From a virus, in IMG/VR virus record IMGVR_UViG_3300025645_000518, positions 1-22,100 of that record: 22,100 nt of DNA; one strand, 5' to 3'. The notes beneath the pieces are model-generated. The model was not told where the DNA came from and made no database searches. It saw only the letters and a program-made list of their open reading frames with translations. The translations under genes and the position numbers were made by a program. Of this stretch, positions 1-7,384 are shown piece after piece; positions within the stretch are counted from its first letter, which is position 1; each line of letters opens with the position of its first letter.

Positions 1-453
1 CTCCTTTGTATATAAATATCTTTTTACTTGCCATTGTTTAGTTCCTAAAAATTTTTTCCAACCAGGTCTTGCATGTACCGCTATTTTTTTGCAATCTTCC
101 GATCTCGCAAAGTCTTCTATTGTGTCCGCAGCCTCGTCTTGCCATAGTTCTCTTTTGTCTCCTTTTAACAATATGACTTCACATTGTTTATAGTTCGGTA
201 AAACCATTACTCTAGTAACAAATACACCGAACACTTTGTACTTCTCACCATCGTCAGAGCCAAACATCATAAACAACTGAAAGGCTCCGTCTTTAATTCC
301 TTCTCGAAGATCATCAATACTCATGGGATCACCATCGTACTTCAAACCTTCTCTCAACATAAACTCAACAAGTGACCAATACTCGTCAAGTTGTTTTGGT
401 TCGATGTATAATACACCGACCTCTTTTTTAATTTGCTTTCTCTTTGGCTTCAT
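1..453 (-). CDS. GNAT-like conserved phage protein, 3' end beyond window
   Basis: The frame is open from an ATG at 453 to the left edge, giving 151 codons without a stop. The gene runs off the window, so the C-terminus is not seen. The start overlaps the upstream gene's end by 26 bases. No better start is visible, although the region before VGVLYIEP (residues 12-19) is rich in Lys and Arg. The pattern is an alpha/beta protein: a helix with EYW near residues 24-26, strands around residues 72-95, a helix near 103-118, then CKKIAVHARPGW (121-132). This order, ending in an R-x-GW segment and a YLYTK strand, resembles small GNAT-fold proteins common in marine podoviruses. That assignment is from memory and I cannot confirm acetyl-CoA-binding residues. 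A substrate is unknown. Confidence is high that it is a gene and low for enzymatic function. Confidence 0.7.
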   Translation of the reverse strand, partial: MKPKRKQIKKEVGVLYIEPKQLDEYWSLVEFMLREGLKYDGDPMSIDDLREGIKDGAFQLFMMFGSDDGEKYKVFGVFVTRVMVLPNYKQCEVILLKGDKRELWQDEAADTIEDFARSEDCKKIAVHARPGWKKFLGTKQWQVKRYLYTKE

Positions 454-1372
454 CTAATAAATCAAATATTCGTTTGAACTTAGCTTGTTGGCCATAAAAG
501 AATGCTGCTCCTTTTTTTCTCATGTCCTTAAAACTTTTAGGATTAGCACCTTCCATGATACCTGCTCCTAAAATTGCATCCGCTCTCGATACGAATTCCC
601 CATCTGCTAACTGAGCTAACATAGTGTCTTCATCTTTATCACCATTTCCTGAACCATCTTCTACATAGCCCATTGCTCTTACATAATTGTTAGCATCATT
701 TTTATCATGATCTGTCATTGATGGTAAATAATTTATACCACCACTATTAAATTTTCTTACTTCTGCAATACCACCTTTACTAAACGTGTAAAGTCTTTCA
801 TTACTATAGTCATAAGGAGATGCATCATCATCCCTATAATTACTGTAATCATAACCTTCTATTATACCTTCTAATTGTTTATCAGCTCTTTCTTTTGCTT
901 CTTTGTAATCTTCTGGTTTAGTACCTTCAGGCATCTCAGCTGGATCATCATCTCCTGCTAAAGCCGTAGTTGCCGCGGCACCTATACCTAATTGTGCTCC
1001 TGTACTTAATCCTCTAAACCCTGAACCTTTTTCTATTAAGTCACCTGCCTTATTATACTCTGCTGGAGATCCCATTAATTTTTGAATTCCTGAGCCAACA
1101 GGATTTGAAGTTAATTGTTGCGAAAAAGGCATGTTTATAAGTTGACCAGCCGATCCCGTTGTTTGACCTACAAAGTTACCTGTCATTCCAGGTATCGATG
1201 TAGAACCAAAAGCTTGTGGTGCAAAAGAACCCATACCCTTACCAATTCCAGCCATACCTGCAAACTGTCCAATACCACCTGCAATGGCGGCATCTCTTAA
1301 TGATCTTTTTGTTGACTTACCTCTGAGTTTTTGAATACCAAAGGTTGCTAATGCTATTGTAAATGGATCCAT
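428..1372 (-). CDS. Gly/Ala-rich virion-associated protein (possible ejection or internal protein)
   Basis: This 314-aa protein has a Gly/Ala/Met-rich N-terminal half (residues about 30-140) with weakly hydrophobic stretches such as GIGAAATTALAG (129-140). An acidic, Tyr-rich linker follows, containing YDYSN twice (174-178 and 187-191). The C-terminal part carries LAQLADGEFVSRADAILGAG (252-271), a pattern I recognise from marine phage proteins (x-LTDGEFV-x-A-x-A-x-x-GAG). The low-complexity hydrophobic N-terminus and the position after the tail genes fit a minor virion or ejection protein, but this is inference. It follows the longest intergenic gap in the window (1373-1428), has no clear Shine-Dalgarno sequence, and could begin a new transcript. 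Its last codons overlap the next gene. Confidence 0.75.
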   Translation of the reverse strand: MDPFTIALATFGIQKLRGKSTKRSLRDAAIAGGIGQFAGMAGIGKGMGSFAPQAFGSTSIPGMTGNFVGQTTGSAGQLINMPFSQQLTSNPVGSGIQKLMGSPAEYNKAGDLIEKGSGFRGLSTGAQLGIGAAATTALAGDDDPAEMPEGTKPEDYKEAKERADKQLEGIIEGYDYSNYRDDDASPYDYSNERLYTFSKGGIAEVRKFNSGGINYLPSMTDHDKNDANNYVRAMGYVEDGSGNGDKDEDTMLAQLADGEFVSRADAILGAGIMEGANPKSFKDMRKKGAAFFYGQQAKFKRIFDLLDEAKEKAN

Positions 1373-1397
1373 AATATTTTTAACTAGTTATTATGGT

Positions 1398-1426
1398 ATT
1401 TTAACTTATATATCGCTATTCTTCAA
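1398..1426 (-). promoter_or_regulatory. candidate sigma70-like promoter
   Basis: Read on the minus strand, TTGAAG (1426-1421) is followed after exactly 17 bases by TAAAAT (1403-1398). These match the consensus boxes at 4/6 and 5/6. The predicted start of transcription would be near 1391, about 19 bases before the ATG at 1372. A perfect 10-base palindrome, TAACTAGTTA, lies at 1381-1390. The site is in the largest intergenic gap of the window. Such matches arise by chance in AT-rich DNA, so this is only a candidate. Confidence 0.35.
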
Positions 1427-1428
1427 TA

Positions 1429-2187
1429 TCAGTCGATTTTATAGAACTCGTCCTTAACTTTACCTGTGTACTTATATTCTCCAATATGGCTTATTTCTTC
1501 GTCCGTAAGAGCATATATTTTCTCTTTGATAGATGTCCATAATTTACAGAAGTAAAAGTCCTCACCCATGTAAGTTTTGTCTTTTGGGCTCCAATAAGTG
1601 TCAAAAAAGTTATAGTAATTCGGTCTATCGACTAGCTCCCCGTTCATCATGGTTTTTTGTTTGATGACCAATTCTGAGTAATTTTTTATAAGTTTTTCAA
1701 ATGCGGATCTTTTGATCATCATCATACCTGTAGGTCCTTTAACTACTTCTACAAATCCATCTACAGGTCTTATATTTTTTGTGTCTGGTAACTCAATTGG
1801 AAACAAATGTCCCATGGTATTAATATCATCGTCAGGTCTAGATTGTAGATCATTTCTAATTTTGTTATCCGTTTTTTGTTTCATAGGGTAAGGTATTAGA
1901 CTAACTTCATGTTCTGATTTAAATAATCTATAAACCGACCTTGTTGTAAATTCTATATCTGAATCTATAAATAGCATTTGATCAGCATTTGAATTTAAAA
2001 AAGCAGAAGCGCAAAGATTTCTCCCCTGTGTCACAAGTGATGATTTCATTAATTGAAAAGTAATTTTTGTTTTATTTAAAATACATTCTTTTTGTAAGTC
2101 TAAACACGCTTTCATAAAATGTATTGATACTTCAGAATGTACAGGTGTACACACCATTAAATGATTCTTATCTATTTCGTTTGACAT
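1429..2187 (-). CDS. GT-A-fold glycosyltransferase (GT2-like)
   Basis: A 252-aa protein predicted to transfer a sugar from a nucleotide-sugar donor. Evidence: an N-terminal strand with CTP (13-15), a strand ending in the metal-binding DxD-like triad DSD (75-77, within LFIDSDIEF), the segment VKGPTGMMMIKR (149-160) and a GED acidic motif (208-210) where GT-A enzymes place the catalytic base. HIGEYKYTG (234-242) ends the domain. This architecture is familiar from marine phage glycosyltransferases. The start overlaps the preceding glycosyltransferase by 20 bases and has an AAAGGA ribosome site 7 bases upstream, so the two are co-expressed. Target and sugar are unknown. Coating or modification of virion proteins, or of a host glycan, is possible. 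Confidence 0.85.
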   Translation of the reverse strand: MSNEIDKNHLMVCTPVHSEVSIHFMKACLDLQKECILNKTKITFQLMKSSLVTQGRNLCASAFLNSNADQMLFIDSDIEFTTRSVYRLFKSEHEVSLIPYPMKQKTDNKIRNDLQSRPDDDINTMGHLFPIELPDTKNIRPVDGFVEVVKGPTGMMMIKRSAFEKLIKNYSELVIKQKTMMNGELVDRPNYYNFFDTYWSPKDKTYMGEDFYFCKLWTSIKEKIYALTDEEISHIGEYKYTGKVKDEFYKID

Positions 2188-3106
2188 TTATTGTTCCTTT
2201 TAAAAAGTTTTCCCAATTCCTACCTGTTAATTTCCAATTATAAAACCTATTATAATATTCTTGTTGAAATTTAAGACCATTAGATAAGTCTTGGGATAAC
2301 ATTTTTTTTGTTTGTAAAATACATTCCGCAAGTTGAATAGCTAGTTTTGGTTTATTTTGTGTATAGGGTATGTAAATAGGAAACTCACCACAGGTTTCTG
2401 GTAAAGCTCCGAGATCCGTGGTTATTAAAATTTGACCCGCAGCTAATGATTCCATAGCTGAGATACAAAATGTTTCTTCCCAGATACTAGGAAAACAATT
2501 TACATCATAGTCTTTAAGCTTAGTCATTAAAGTTTTGTGATCACAATAACCCATGTAATTAACATTAGACATATTTTTAGCTTTTTCATATAAAGGTTTG
2601 TACTGATCATCGTTTTGTTGTTCAAATGATTTACCATAAATAATTGTGCTAGAATAAACATCTAGTGTAATGTCTGGATCTTTTATGCCATCCATAGCAG
2701 CCAAAGCTATTTCTAAACCTCTCCATGGTGTAGAGATATAACACATTTTAATTTTTTTCTTTGGTGTAAAATCTGTTTTTAGTTCAAGTTCATCGTAGTC
2801 AACTGCATTTTTAATTACTGTGCATTTGTCTTCAGGTATCTTAAAAAAATATCTGTACTTCTCGTAACTCCAATGTGAATTAAATACATACCAATCATAT
2901 TTAGAATGGTTATCTTTATTTTGAAACCAAGGCGCTAAGTTTGGTTGGTCGTATGAATTTTTTAACCAAAGTATATTGGGTTTTATGGGATCTAAAGGTT
3001 CTTTCTCAGGAATTGAAGTTGTAATCTGCACTGAATCTAATACGCCTTGATCAACGTATTTTCTTAAATATCCTAGTTGTATTTCAGTACCACCTGCTGG
3101 TTGCAT
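2168..3106 (-). CDS. GT-B-fold glycosyltransferase (GT4-like)
   Basis: A 312-aa protein resembling family 4 glycosyltransferases. The N-terminus has the glycine loop AGGTE (4-8). VFNSHWS (74-80) and IKNAVD (98-103) match the GT4 linker, where an acceptor-domain strand is followed by a 'V-x-x-N-x-v-D' turn. The nucleotide-sugar domain begins at CYISTPWRGL (122-131) and contains the E-x7-E motif E211 to E219 within SIWEETFCISAMES. At 312 aa it is shorter than typical GT4 enzymes of about 350-400 aa, mainly because the N-terminal half is reduced. Its start overlaps the previous stop (TAATG) and its end overlaps the next glycosyltransferase. The pair probably acts on one glycan or one protein target, which the sequence does not identify. 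Confidence 0.88.
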   Translation of the reverse strand: MQPAGGTEIQLGYLRKYVDQGVLDSVQITTSIPEKEPLDPIKPNILWLKNSYDQPNLAPWFQNKDNHSKYDWYVFNSHWSYEKYRYFFKIPEDKCTVIKNAVDYDELELKTDFTPKKKIKMCYISTPWRGLEIALAAMDGIKDPDITLDVYSSTIIYGKSFEQQNDDQYKPLYEKAKNMSNVNYMGYCDHKTLMTKLKDYDVNCFPSIWEETFCISAMESLAAGQILITTDLGALPETCGEFPIYIPYTQNKPKLAIQLAECILQTKKMLSQDLSNGLKFQQEYYNRFYNWKLTGRNWENFLKGTINVKRNR

Positions 3107-3336
3107 TATTTTTTGGTTTTACCAAAAACTGAGAGAGATGCAACTGTTATTTTTTGATTTATTTGTAAATCTTCAGCCACAGTGTCTGTATCACTATTTG
3201 CTACATCAGCATCAAATTCTTCTTTAGATGCATAGACTGTGCCTGTTCTTTTATTTTTTACTTCTTCAACTGCTTTTGCAGGTACAATTGGTACTTCTTG
3301 CCCATTTACGATTATTGTTTTTTGTTTTTCAGTCAT
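3106..3336 (-). CDS. conserved small marine phage protein
   Basis: A 76-aa protein with a short beta-like start, IIVNGQEVPIVP (8-19), a central NKRTGTVYASKEEFDADV (28-45), and an end reading SLSVFGKTKK (67-76). The combination 'KTG-x-x-Y-x-S-x-E-E' and a terminal 'L-x-x-FGKT(K)' recurs in small proteins of marine podoviruses and cyanophages, as I recall, with no known role. It sits between a 42-aa basic protein and the glycosyltransferases, with TAATG overlaps on both sides, suggesting obligate co-translation. It is probably a minor structural or assembly factor. No enzymatic motif is visible. Confidence 0.75.
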   Translation of the reverse strand: MTEKQKTIIVNGQEVPIVPAKAVEEVKNKRTGTVYASKEEFDADVANSDTDTVAEDLQINQKITVASLSVFGKTKK

Positions 3337-3464
3337 TACCGTCCTTGTCTGTTGTATTTTTTATAACATCTTTTCTTACTTTTGTTAAGACTCTTCGTGT
3401 GACGTCTTGGACGTTTTCTAGGCTTTGGTCTAGGTTCAAAGTGTACAAATTTTTGTTTAGCCAT
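3336..3464 (-). CDS. 42-aa Arg/Lys-rich small phage protein
   Basis: Beginning MAKQKFVHFEPRPKP, the 42-aa product is strongly basic throughout its second half and ends KKYNRQGR. It starts 8 bases inside the end of the preceding gene (ATG at 3464, preceding stop at 3457-3459) and its stop overlaps the next start at 3336. This exact layout, 'F-V-x-F/Y-x-PR-x-(K/R)P-x-RR', then 'H-x-K-S-x-NK', then 'KKY-x-x-QGR', is one I recognise from many marine phage genomes, which argues it is a real gene. Its role is unknown. Nucleic-acid binding or packaging support is plausible given the charge. Confidence 0.75.
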   Translation of the reverse strand: MAKQKFVHFEPRPKPRKRPRRHTKSLNKSKKRCYKKYNRQGR

Positions 3465-3801
3465 TTTCCTCAGATCTATTAATCAATGCATAAGATAACA
3501 CACCATGACATGTGCCAGCATTATCTACCTGCATAGTTAACGAATCACCTTCTTCTAAATTTAAAGGTTCTCCATTTAAAGGATACTCAGTAAGATCTGC
3601 AGAAACTGCTTTATGATAAACAATAAAACTTGTACTAGCGCTTGAATCGTTGAAGTATATATGAGCATCTACATTGTTATTATGTTCATTGGCCAAAGTG
3701 TAACCTTTAACTATCGCTCTTGAGTCCGCAGCTATAGTTAAAACTGTAGTTAAATTTGTAGTTGATAATTCGTAACCTGCGTTTTTATATTGTAATGCCA
3801 T
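3457..3801 (-). CDS. conserved beta-rich phage structural protein
   Basis: A 114-aa protein with an alternating hydrophobic pattern typical of a beta sandwich: GYELSTTNLTTVLTIAADS (9-27), AIVKGYTLAN (29-38), HIYFNDSS (47-54), LNLEEGDSLTMQVDNAG (80-96), and GVLSYALI at the end. The order 'Y-x-x-AGY-x-L-T-T', 'S-R-A-I-V', 'L-x-x-GD' and a closing 'G-x-x-SY-x-x-I' is shared with small proteins beside the tail hub in marine podoviruses, as I recall. A neck, tail-decoration or fibre-attachment role is inferred from position only. There is no signal peptide or membrane segment. It is coupled on both sides by overlapping start and stop codons. Confidence 0.75.
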   Translation of the reverse strand: MALQYKNAGYELSTTNLTTVLTIAADSRAIVKGYTLANEHNNNVDAHIYFNDSSASTSFIVYHKAVSADLTEYPLNGEPLNLEEGDSLTMQVDNAGTCHGVLSYALINRSEENG

Positions 3802-3965
3802 TAACTATTAAACCAAGCAAAAGCTTGATCCTCCTCTTTTGTTTCTTTTTGATAGTTAGTGTTTAACTGCTGTTGTAACGTTTCCAACGCTAAGTTAATT
3901 TGTCTAAAAGACTCAGGACTAAACTCTTGAGGTGGTTCAGGTAAAAATACTTGTACTTTAGCCAT
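3801..3965 (-). CDS. 54-aa tail-module protein ending in a WF motif
   Basis: This small gene sits exactly between the tail hub gene and the 114-aa protein, sharing TAATG overlaps with both. The product starts MAKVQVFLPEPPQEF, has one amphipathic helix, SFRQINLALETLQQQLN (19-35), and ends with AFAWFNS. A short proline-rich start, one helix and a terminal WF is a pattern I recognise next to P22 gp10-like hubs in marine podoviruses. The conserved position suggests a peptide that binds the hub or assists its assembly. This is inference. The perfect gap-filling and coupling make it a confident gene despite its length. Confidence 0.75.
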   Translation of the reverse strand: MAKVQVFLPEPPQEFSPESFRQINLALETLQQQLNTNYQKETKEEDQAFAWFNS

Positions 3966-5878
3966 TATCTTCTACCATCAGGTTGTATGTCAAATCTAAA
4001 TTGACCAAATCTCCAGCTTTCATCTGTTCCATCATTTTCTATTTTAACTGCAGCAAGTCTTGCTCTTGCTCTTGTGTCTACTTTATCTGTAGATGACGTA
4101 ACTGTAAACGGCCCTAGTGGTGAGCCTACTTGTATGTTTGCAGGATAATCTCTTAACTCTAATGTTACTTTTGCATTACCATTAATGTATTTAAAATCTG
4201 GTATAAATCTCCTTACCTTTATAAAATACTCTCCATCCCCTTGGGCATCTAAATCAAAATCCCCTGATTTAATAAACGCAGGAATAGCATTAATTGTACC
4301 GTTAGCTAATACTTCATTTGTACCGATCTCATGATTAAATACTCTTGATGCTCCATTAGTCACCCCTTGAATAGTTGGTGTAGTTGGTGCAAGACTAGCA
4401 GAAAATTCAGTTGCGATTGGATCACCAAATACATGAGCATCTTCATAGGTCGTTCTAGCTAATGTACTAGTAGTCCAAGTTTGCTCTGCATAATTATAAG
4501 TAACAAGTTTATCTACATAAGGTGAATTTGCTGACGGATAGAACCAATAAATTTCAGAAAATAAACTGTTGTGAGATGCGATTGTTAGTTCAGAACCACT
4601 ATCAAAATTAAATCCTGGTGTGCCGTTGTTAGTTTGAAAAACAAAATCCTCAACTAAAGAACCTAATGATTTTACAGTACCATCAAAAACAAAAAATCCT
4701 CCTGAATCCGACATCCAATAAACAGCTCCATTAGCATACACTATAGAATTTTGCCCCATACAGCCACAATTAGATCCAACTTGTCTAATACTAAAAGTAA
4801 AAGGTGGACCCACAAACTGCATTAAATAAGCTGAAGTATCAGTTAAAATTAATATATAATCTTTTGCTTTTGCTGCACCTACAATTTTGGTACCGCTATC
4901 AATTCTAAATGACCCTGCGGTATTAGTTGATGTTGCCGTATAATCAGTTAAGGATTCTTGATCCGAGAATCTTATGAACATTTTGTCTTGAGTAATAGAC
5001 GATCCAATTGTTGTTTCTGTGCCTAATATGATTAAATGTCTATCCCTATCTGACACCATACTCATGACTGATCGTGTTGGAGCTCCAGACAATATTGTAG
5101 CTCTTGTTGCTACACCACTATTTGGATCCCAAGAAAAAGTTTGACCATTCTTAATAGTTGCAATTAATAGCTCACCATAATTATCTAGTGACCAAGCTCC
5201 TGGATCAAGTATTGCTTGCGAAGTTGTTCTTGGTGTACCCCAAGTAGATCCGCCCCATAGAGCCGTTCCCCAACCAAACCCAAGTGCCTGTAATAAAGGA
5301 CCGACTTTATAGTAAGGTTTACTATCTAATGTACCGTCATTTGTAGCTCCCGTACCAGTTTCAGCTGTAGGCATTGTAATTTCAAATGTAGTTGTAGTCG
5401 GTGCTAGTTGAACTTCAAATAATACGTCGTCAAAATCAGTTGCTGTGTAATCTGTTTGTCCTGCAGTAAAAGATCCTGCATTTTCAAAAGTTAAAATATC
5501 ACCTGGTTCTAGGTCGTGAGCCGTGGGACATGTAACTGTAACCGTGGTTGAACCATTTGTAGTAGTAATGTCACAACCAGATTCTGCAAGTGATGTATCA
5601 AAAGGTGTAATATCATAATAATCATCACCATTATAAACATATAAAAGTTTATTTGTACCGAACGCTATATATCTTCTACCATCTAAATCAGCCCAACTGT
5701 GAGAAGCTCTCGTAGCTCCTACTAATTTTTTATCCATGATTTCTGACCATCCGCCTATTTTTTCAGGCATACCATATCTAAATCTAACAAAGTCACCATC
5801 GACCCATTGGTTTTCAGCTCCTGAGTCTGATGCTTGTTTGTTAAATCCTGGTGCAAATTGTACTTTTGTTAACGGCAT
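3965..5878 (-). CDS. tail hub / packaged-DNA stabilization protein, P22 gp10-like
   Basis: A 637-aa structural protein expected at the distal end of the short tail. It begins MPLTKVQFAPGFNKQ and has WVDGDFVRFRYGMPEKIGGW about residue 24, the characteristic 'DG-x-x-VRFR-x-G-x-PEKIGGW' opening of a family in marine podoviruses related to the P22 gp10 beta-propeller hub. Repeated Trp/Gly strand motifs follow, such as WGTALWGGSTWG (about 210), and an FFVFDG element. The C-terminus ends with VDTRARARLAA, a Trp-Arg-Phe-Gly strand and IQPDGRR, also typical of the family. I chose the ATG at 5878 because homologues start MPLTK. A GTG at 5893 would add five residues and has AAGGG only 3 bases upstream, so it is not excluded. 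It is separated from the other connector genes by about 11 kb of fibre and oxygenase genes. Confidence 0.85.
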   Translation of the reverse strand: MPLTKVQFAPGFNKQASDSGAENQWVDGDFVRFRYGMPEKIGGWSEIMDKKLVGATRASHSWADLDGRRYIAFGTNKLLYVYNGDDYYDITPFDTSLAESGCDITTTNGSTTVTVTCPTAHDLEPGDILTFENAGSFTAGQTDYTATDFDDVLFEVQLAPTTTTFEITMPTAETGTGATNDGTLDSKPYYKVGPLLQALGFGWGTALWGGSTWGTPRTTSQAILDPGAWSLDNYGELLIATIKNGQTFSWDPNSGVATRATILSGAPTRSVMSMVSDRDRHLIILGTETTIGSSITQDKMFIRFSDQESLTDYTATSTNTAGSFRIDSGTKIVGAAKAKDYILILTDTSAYLMQFVGPPFTFSIRQVGSNCGCMGQNSIVYANGAVYWMSDSGGFFVFDGTVKSLGSLVEDFVFQTNNGTPGFNFDSGSELTIASHNSLFSEIYWFYPSANSPYVDKLVTYNYAEQTWTTSTLARTTYEDAHVFGDPIATEFSASLAPTTPTIQGVTNGASRVFNHEIGTNEVLANGTINAIPAFIKSGDFDLDAQGDGEYFIKVRRFIPDFKYINGNAKVTLELRDYPANIQVGSPLGPFTVTSSTDKVDTRARARLAAVKIENDGTDESWRFGQFRFDIQPDGRR

Positions 5879-5899
5879 ACGGGTATTATACACTAACCC

Positions 5900-6385
5900 T
5901 TATAAATACGTAATATTGATGATAATTCTTGTTTTAGTGTCTGTTTGAGAAACTGCCCTATGCTTATAATTACCATTAAAAAATAGACAAGAATTAGCCA
6001 CAGAGGGAACTTTAATCTTATCTTCAATAAGGGTGTATCCATTATTCGTATTTACATAGTAGATAGCCACCATATGTTTAAAGTTCTCATCCTTATGATT
6101 GGCAGTCTGATAGTTTTTATTTTCTCTAGGTGTGAGATTACCTCTTACCCTAAATATTTCTTTTGGTTTAAATTTTTCTAATACAGGAACTATAACAGGG
6201 TTCCAAAAGTCACTATTAACTTTGTCACTTTTAAATATGTGTACAAAATAGTATCGTTCTTTATCTTTTTGGTTGCCTCCTGAATCACAATAATACCATT
6301 GAAAATTACCTGCTGTCATTGTTTGTAGAATTTTTTTATGAATTTTCTTGGGTAAGAAATTATTGATTACCTTATAATTAAGCAT
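5900..6385 (-). CDS. 2OG-Fe(II) oxygenase-like protein 10 (HxD type, 'FxWYY' group)
   Basis: A 161-aa single-domain member of the double-stranded beta-helix dioxygenase superfamily. Predicted iron ligands are H97 and D99 (ANHKDENFKH) and H142 (NYKHRAVS), with R153 (TRIIINITY) as the 2-oxoglutarate-binding base. The N-terminal half shows LPKKIHKKIL and GNFQWYYCD (26-34), which aligns with FPWYF in the gene at 8495-9052. The two share the 'H-x-D-x-x-F-x-H-x-x-x-x-YY(V/I)N' core. The start at 6385 gives an 8-base overlap with the preceding stop (ATGCTTAA). A longer open frame from 6457 would add 24 residues unlike any relative and overlap its neighbour by 80 bases. It is the last gene of the oxygenase array, followed by the tail hub. 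Substrate unknown. Confidence 0.8.
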   Translation of the reverse strand: MLNYKVINNFLPKKIHKKILQTMTAGNFQWYYCDSGGNQKDKERYYFVHIFKSDKVNSDFWNPVIVPVLEKFKPKEIFRVRGNLTPRENKNYQTANHKDENFKHMVAIYYVNTNNGYTLIEDKIKVPSVANSCLFFNGNYKHRAVSQTDTKTRIIINITYL

Positions 6386-6890
6386 ATAAAAAATTAGTAT
6401 TGAAGGATATAATTGTTTTTCTTTTTCCTTTAGTCTTAGGTGCTGCATGTAATACATGTCCAGGGAAAGTTATTATTTGTCCTTCTTCTACTTCATAGTC
6501 TATTAATTTACCATCAACTTTAATCTGTGTTTTATCTTCTTTGTTTGGTAATTCTAAAAAATATACGTTTGTATAATTAGTGTTGGGATGGTTATGAAAT
6601 TTGTGAAAATCATTAACTATATATTGTTGAAACCATATTCTTTCAATTGTAAAGTTATCAGCCTTAAAGTGTTCTACTTGTTCAAACATCATTGGGTTAA
6701 GTATTTGTCGCCTCAACATCATGTGGTAATCCTTAGTTATATCTTCTGGTATCGTCCAATCTGTTTTAGTAATATTGTTGAATGTAATATCAGGACTTTC
6801 ATCTATTAAATTTAGTAACTTATCTTTGTATTTTTTATGTTTAGGAGATGTGTAGATTAAAAATTGTGATCGAATATCTATTGATTTCAT
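6378..6890 (-). CDS. 2OG-Fe(II) oxygenase-like protein 9 (HxH type)
   Basis: A 170-aa protein of the same group as those at 7965, 9591 and 10732. The core reads IERIWFQQYIVNDFHKFHNH (82-101), with H99-x-H101 in place of the usual H-x-D. Then come a short YFLELP strand (110-115), GQIITFPGHVLHAAP with the distal H148, and KGKRKTIISFN with R157/K158 at the 2OG-binding position. The layout 'W-x-Q-x-Y-x-x-x-x-x-H-x-x-H-x-H' and the distal 'FPG-x-x-x-H' fit the PF13759/TIGR02466-like family, named from memory. It overlaps the methyltransferase-like gene by an ATGA junction. Whether the second His of H-x-H really binds iron cannot be decided here. Substrate unknown. Confidence 0.8.
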   Translation of the reverse strand: MKSIDIRSQFLIYTSPKHKKYKDKLLNLIDESPDITFNNITKTDWTIPEDITKDYHMMLRRQILNPMMFEQVEHFKADNFTIERIWFQQYIVNDFHKFHNHPNTNYTNVYFLELPNKEDKTQIKVDGKLIDYEVEEGQIITFPGHVLHAAPKTKGKRKTIISFNTNFLYA

Positions 6891-7384
6891 ACATATACCT
6901 TTTTAGCTAATTTCTCTCCAAAAAAAAGAGAGGTTACCGATGTTTTCTTATCATATCTTTGACCTACAAAATCTAAACAATAATAATTACTTTTAAGTAA
7001 ACTATACGCTTCAAGATTTTTTTCTCCGTTATCTAAAATAATCATAGACCCATAATCTTTATTTAAATGAACAAACTCAGCTAAATCTAGTCTTGAAATA
7101 TTAGTAGGATCATTGTCAATTAAAATATAATGAGGTCTTCTGTTTAAACAATCGTTTAAAGTAGGGTAGATATTTTTTTGGTCAAACATTATTAAGTCTG
7201 CTTTCTTACATTTTTTAAAAACCTTGTCATACCATATCTGGTTGTCTTCTAAGCTAATAACCTTTCTAAATATATTTTCAAAAAATACCGTAGAATTACC
7301 CGAACCTATTTCAAGTAACGTTTTATTATTTGTTTTTACTTTTGTTAAGTAATCTAAAAAAGGTTTTGTAAGTAAAGGTTTCAT
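6887..7384 (-). CDS. class I SAM-dependent methyltransferase-like protein
   Basis: A 165-aa protein with a Rossmann-type core: glycine-rich motif I, LLEIGSGNST (23-32), an acidic residue ending the second strand in VISLEDN (42-48), and YILIDNDP (86-93) followed by SMIILDNGE (113-121), matching strands four and five of class I methyltransferases. At 165 aa it is a minimal domain with no added substrate-recognition region, so DNA, protein and small-molecule targets are all open. There is no DNA-methyltransferase catalytic motif such as DPPY or NPPY. It lies inside the oxygenase array with ATGA overlaps on both sides, the only non-oxygenase gene there. That points to a shared pathway, for instance methylation of a hydroxylated product. 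Confidence 0.75.
   Translation of the reverse strand: MKPLLTKPFLDYLTKVKTNNKTLLEIGSGNSTVFFENIFRKVISLEDNQIWYDKVFKKCKKADLIMFDQKNIYPTLNDCLNRRPHYILIDNDPTNISRLDLAEFVHLNKDYGSMIILDNGEKNLEAYSLLKSNYYCLDFVGQRYDKKTSVTSLFFGEKLAKKVYV

Noticed and set aside
6386-6457. An N-terminal extension of 24 residues for the last oxygenase
   Set aside because: It would overlap the preceding gene by 80 bases and matches nothing in its paralogue at 8495; the ATG at 6385 gives a normal 8-base overlap.
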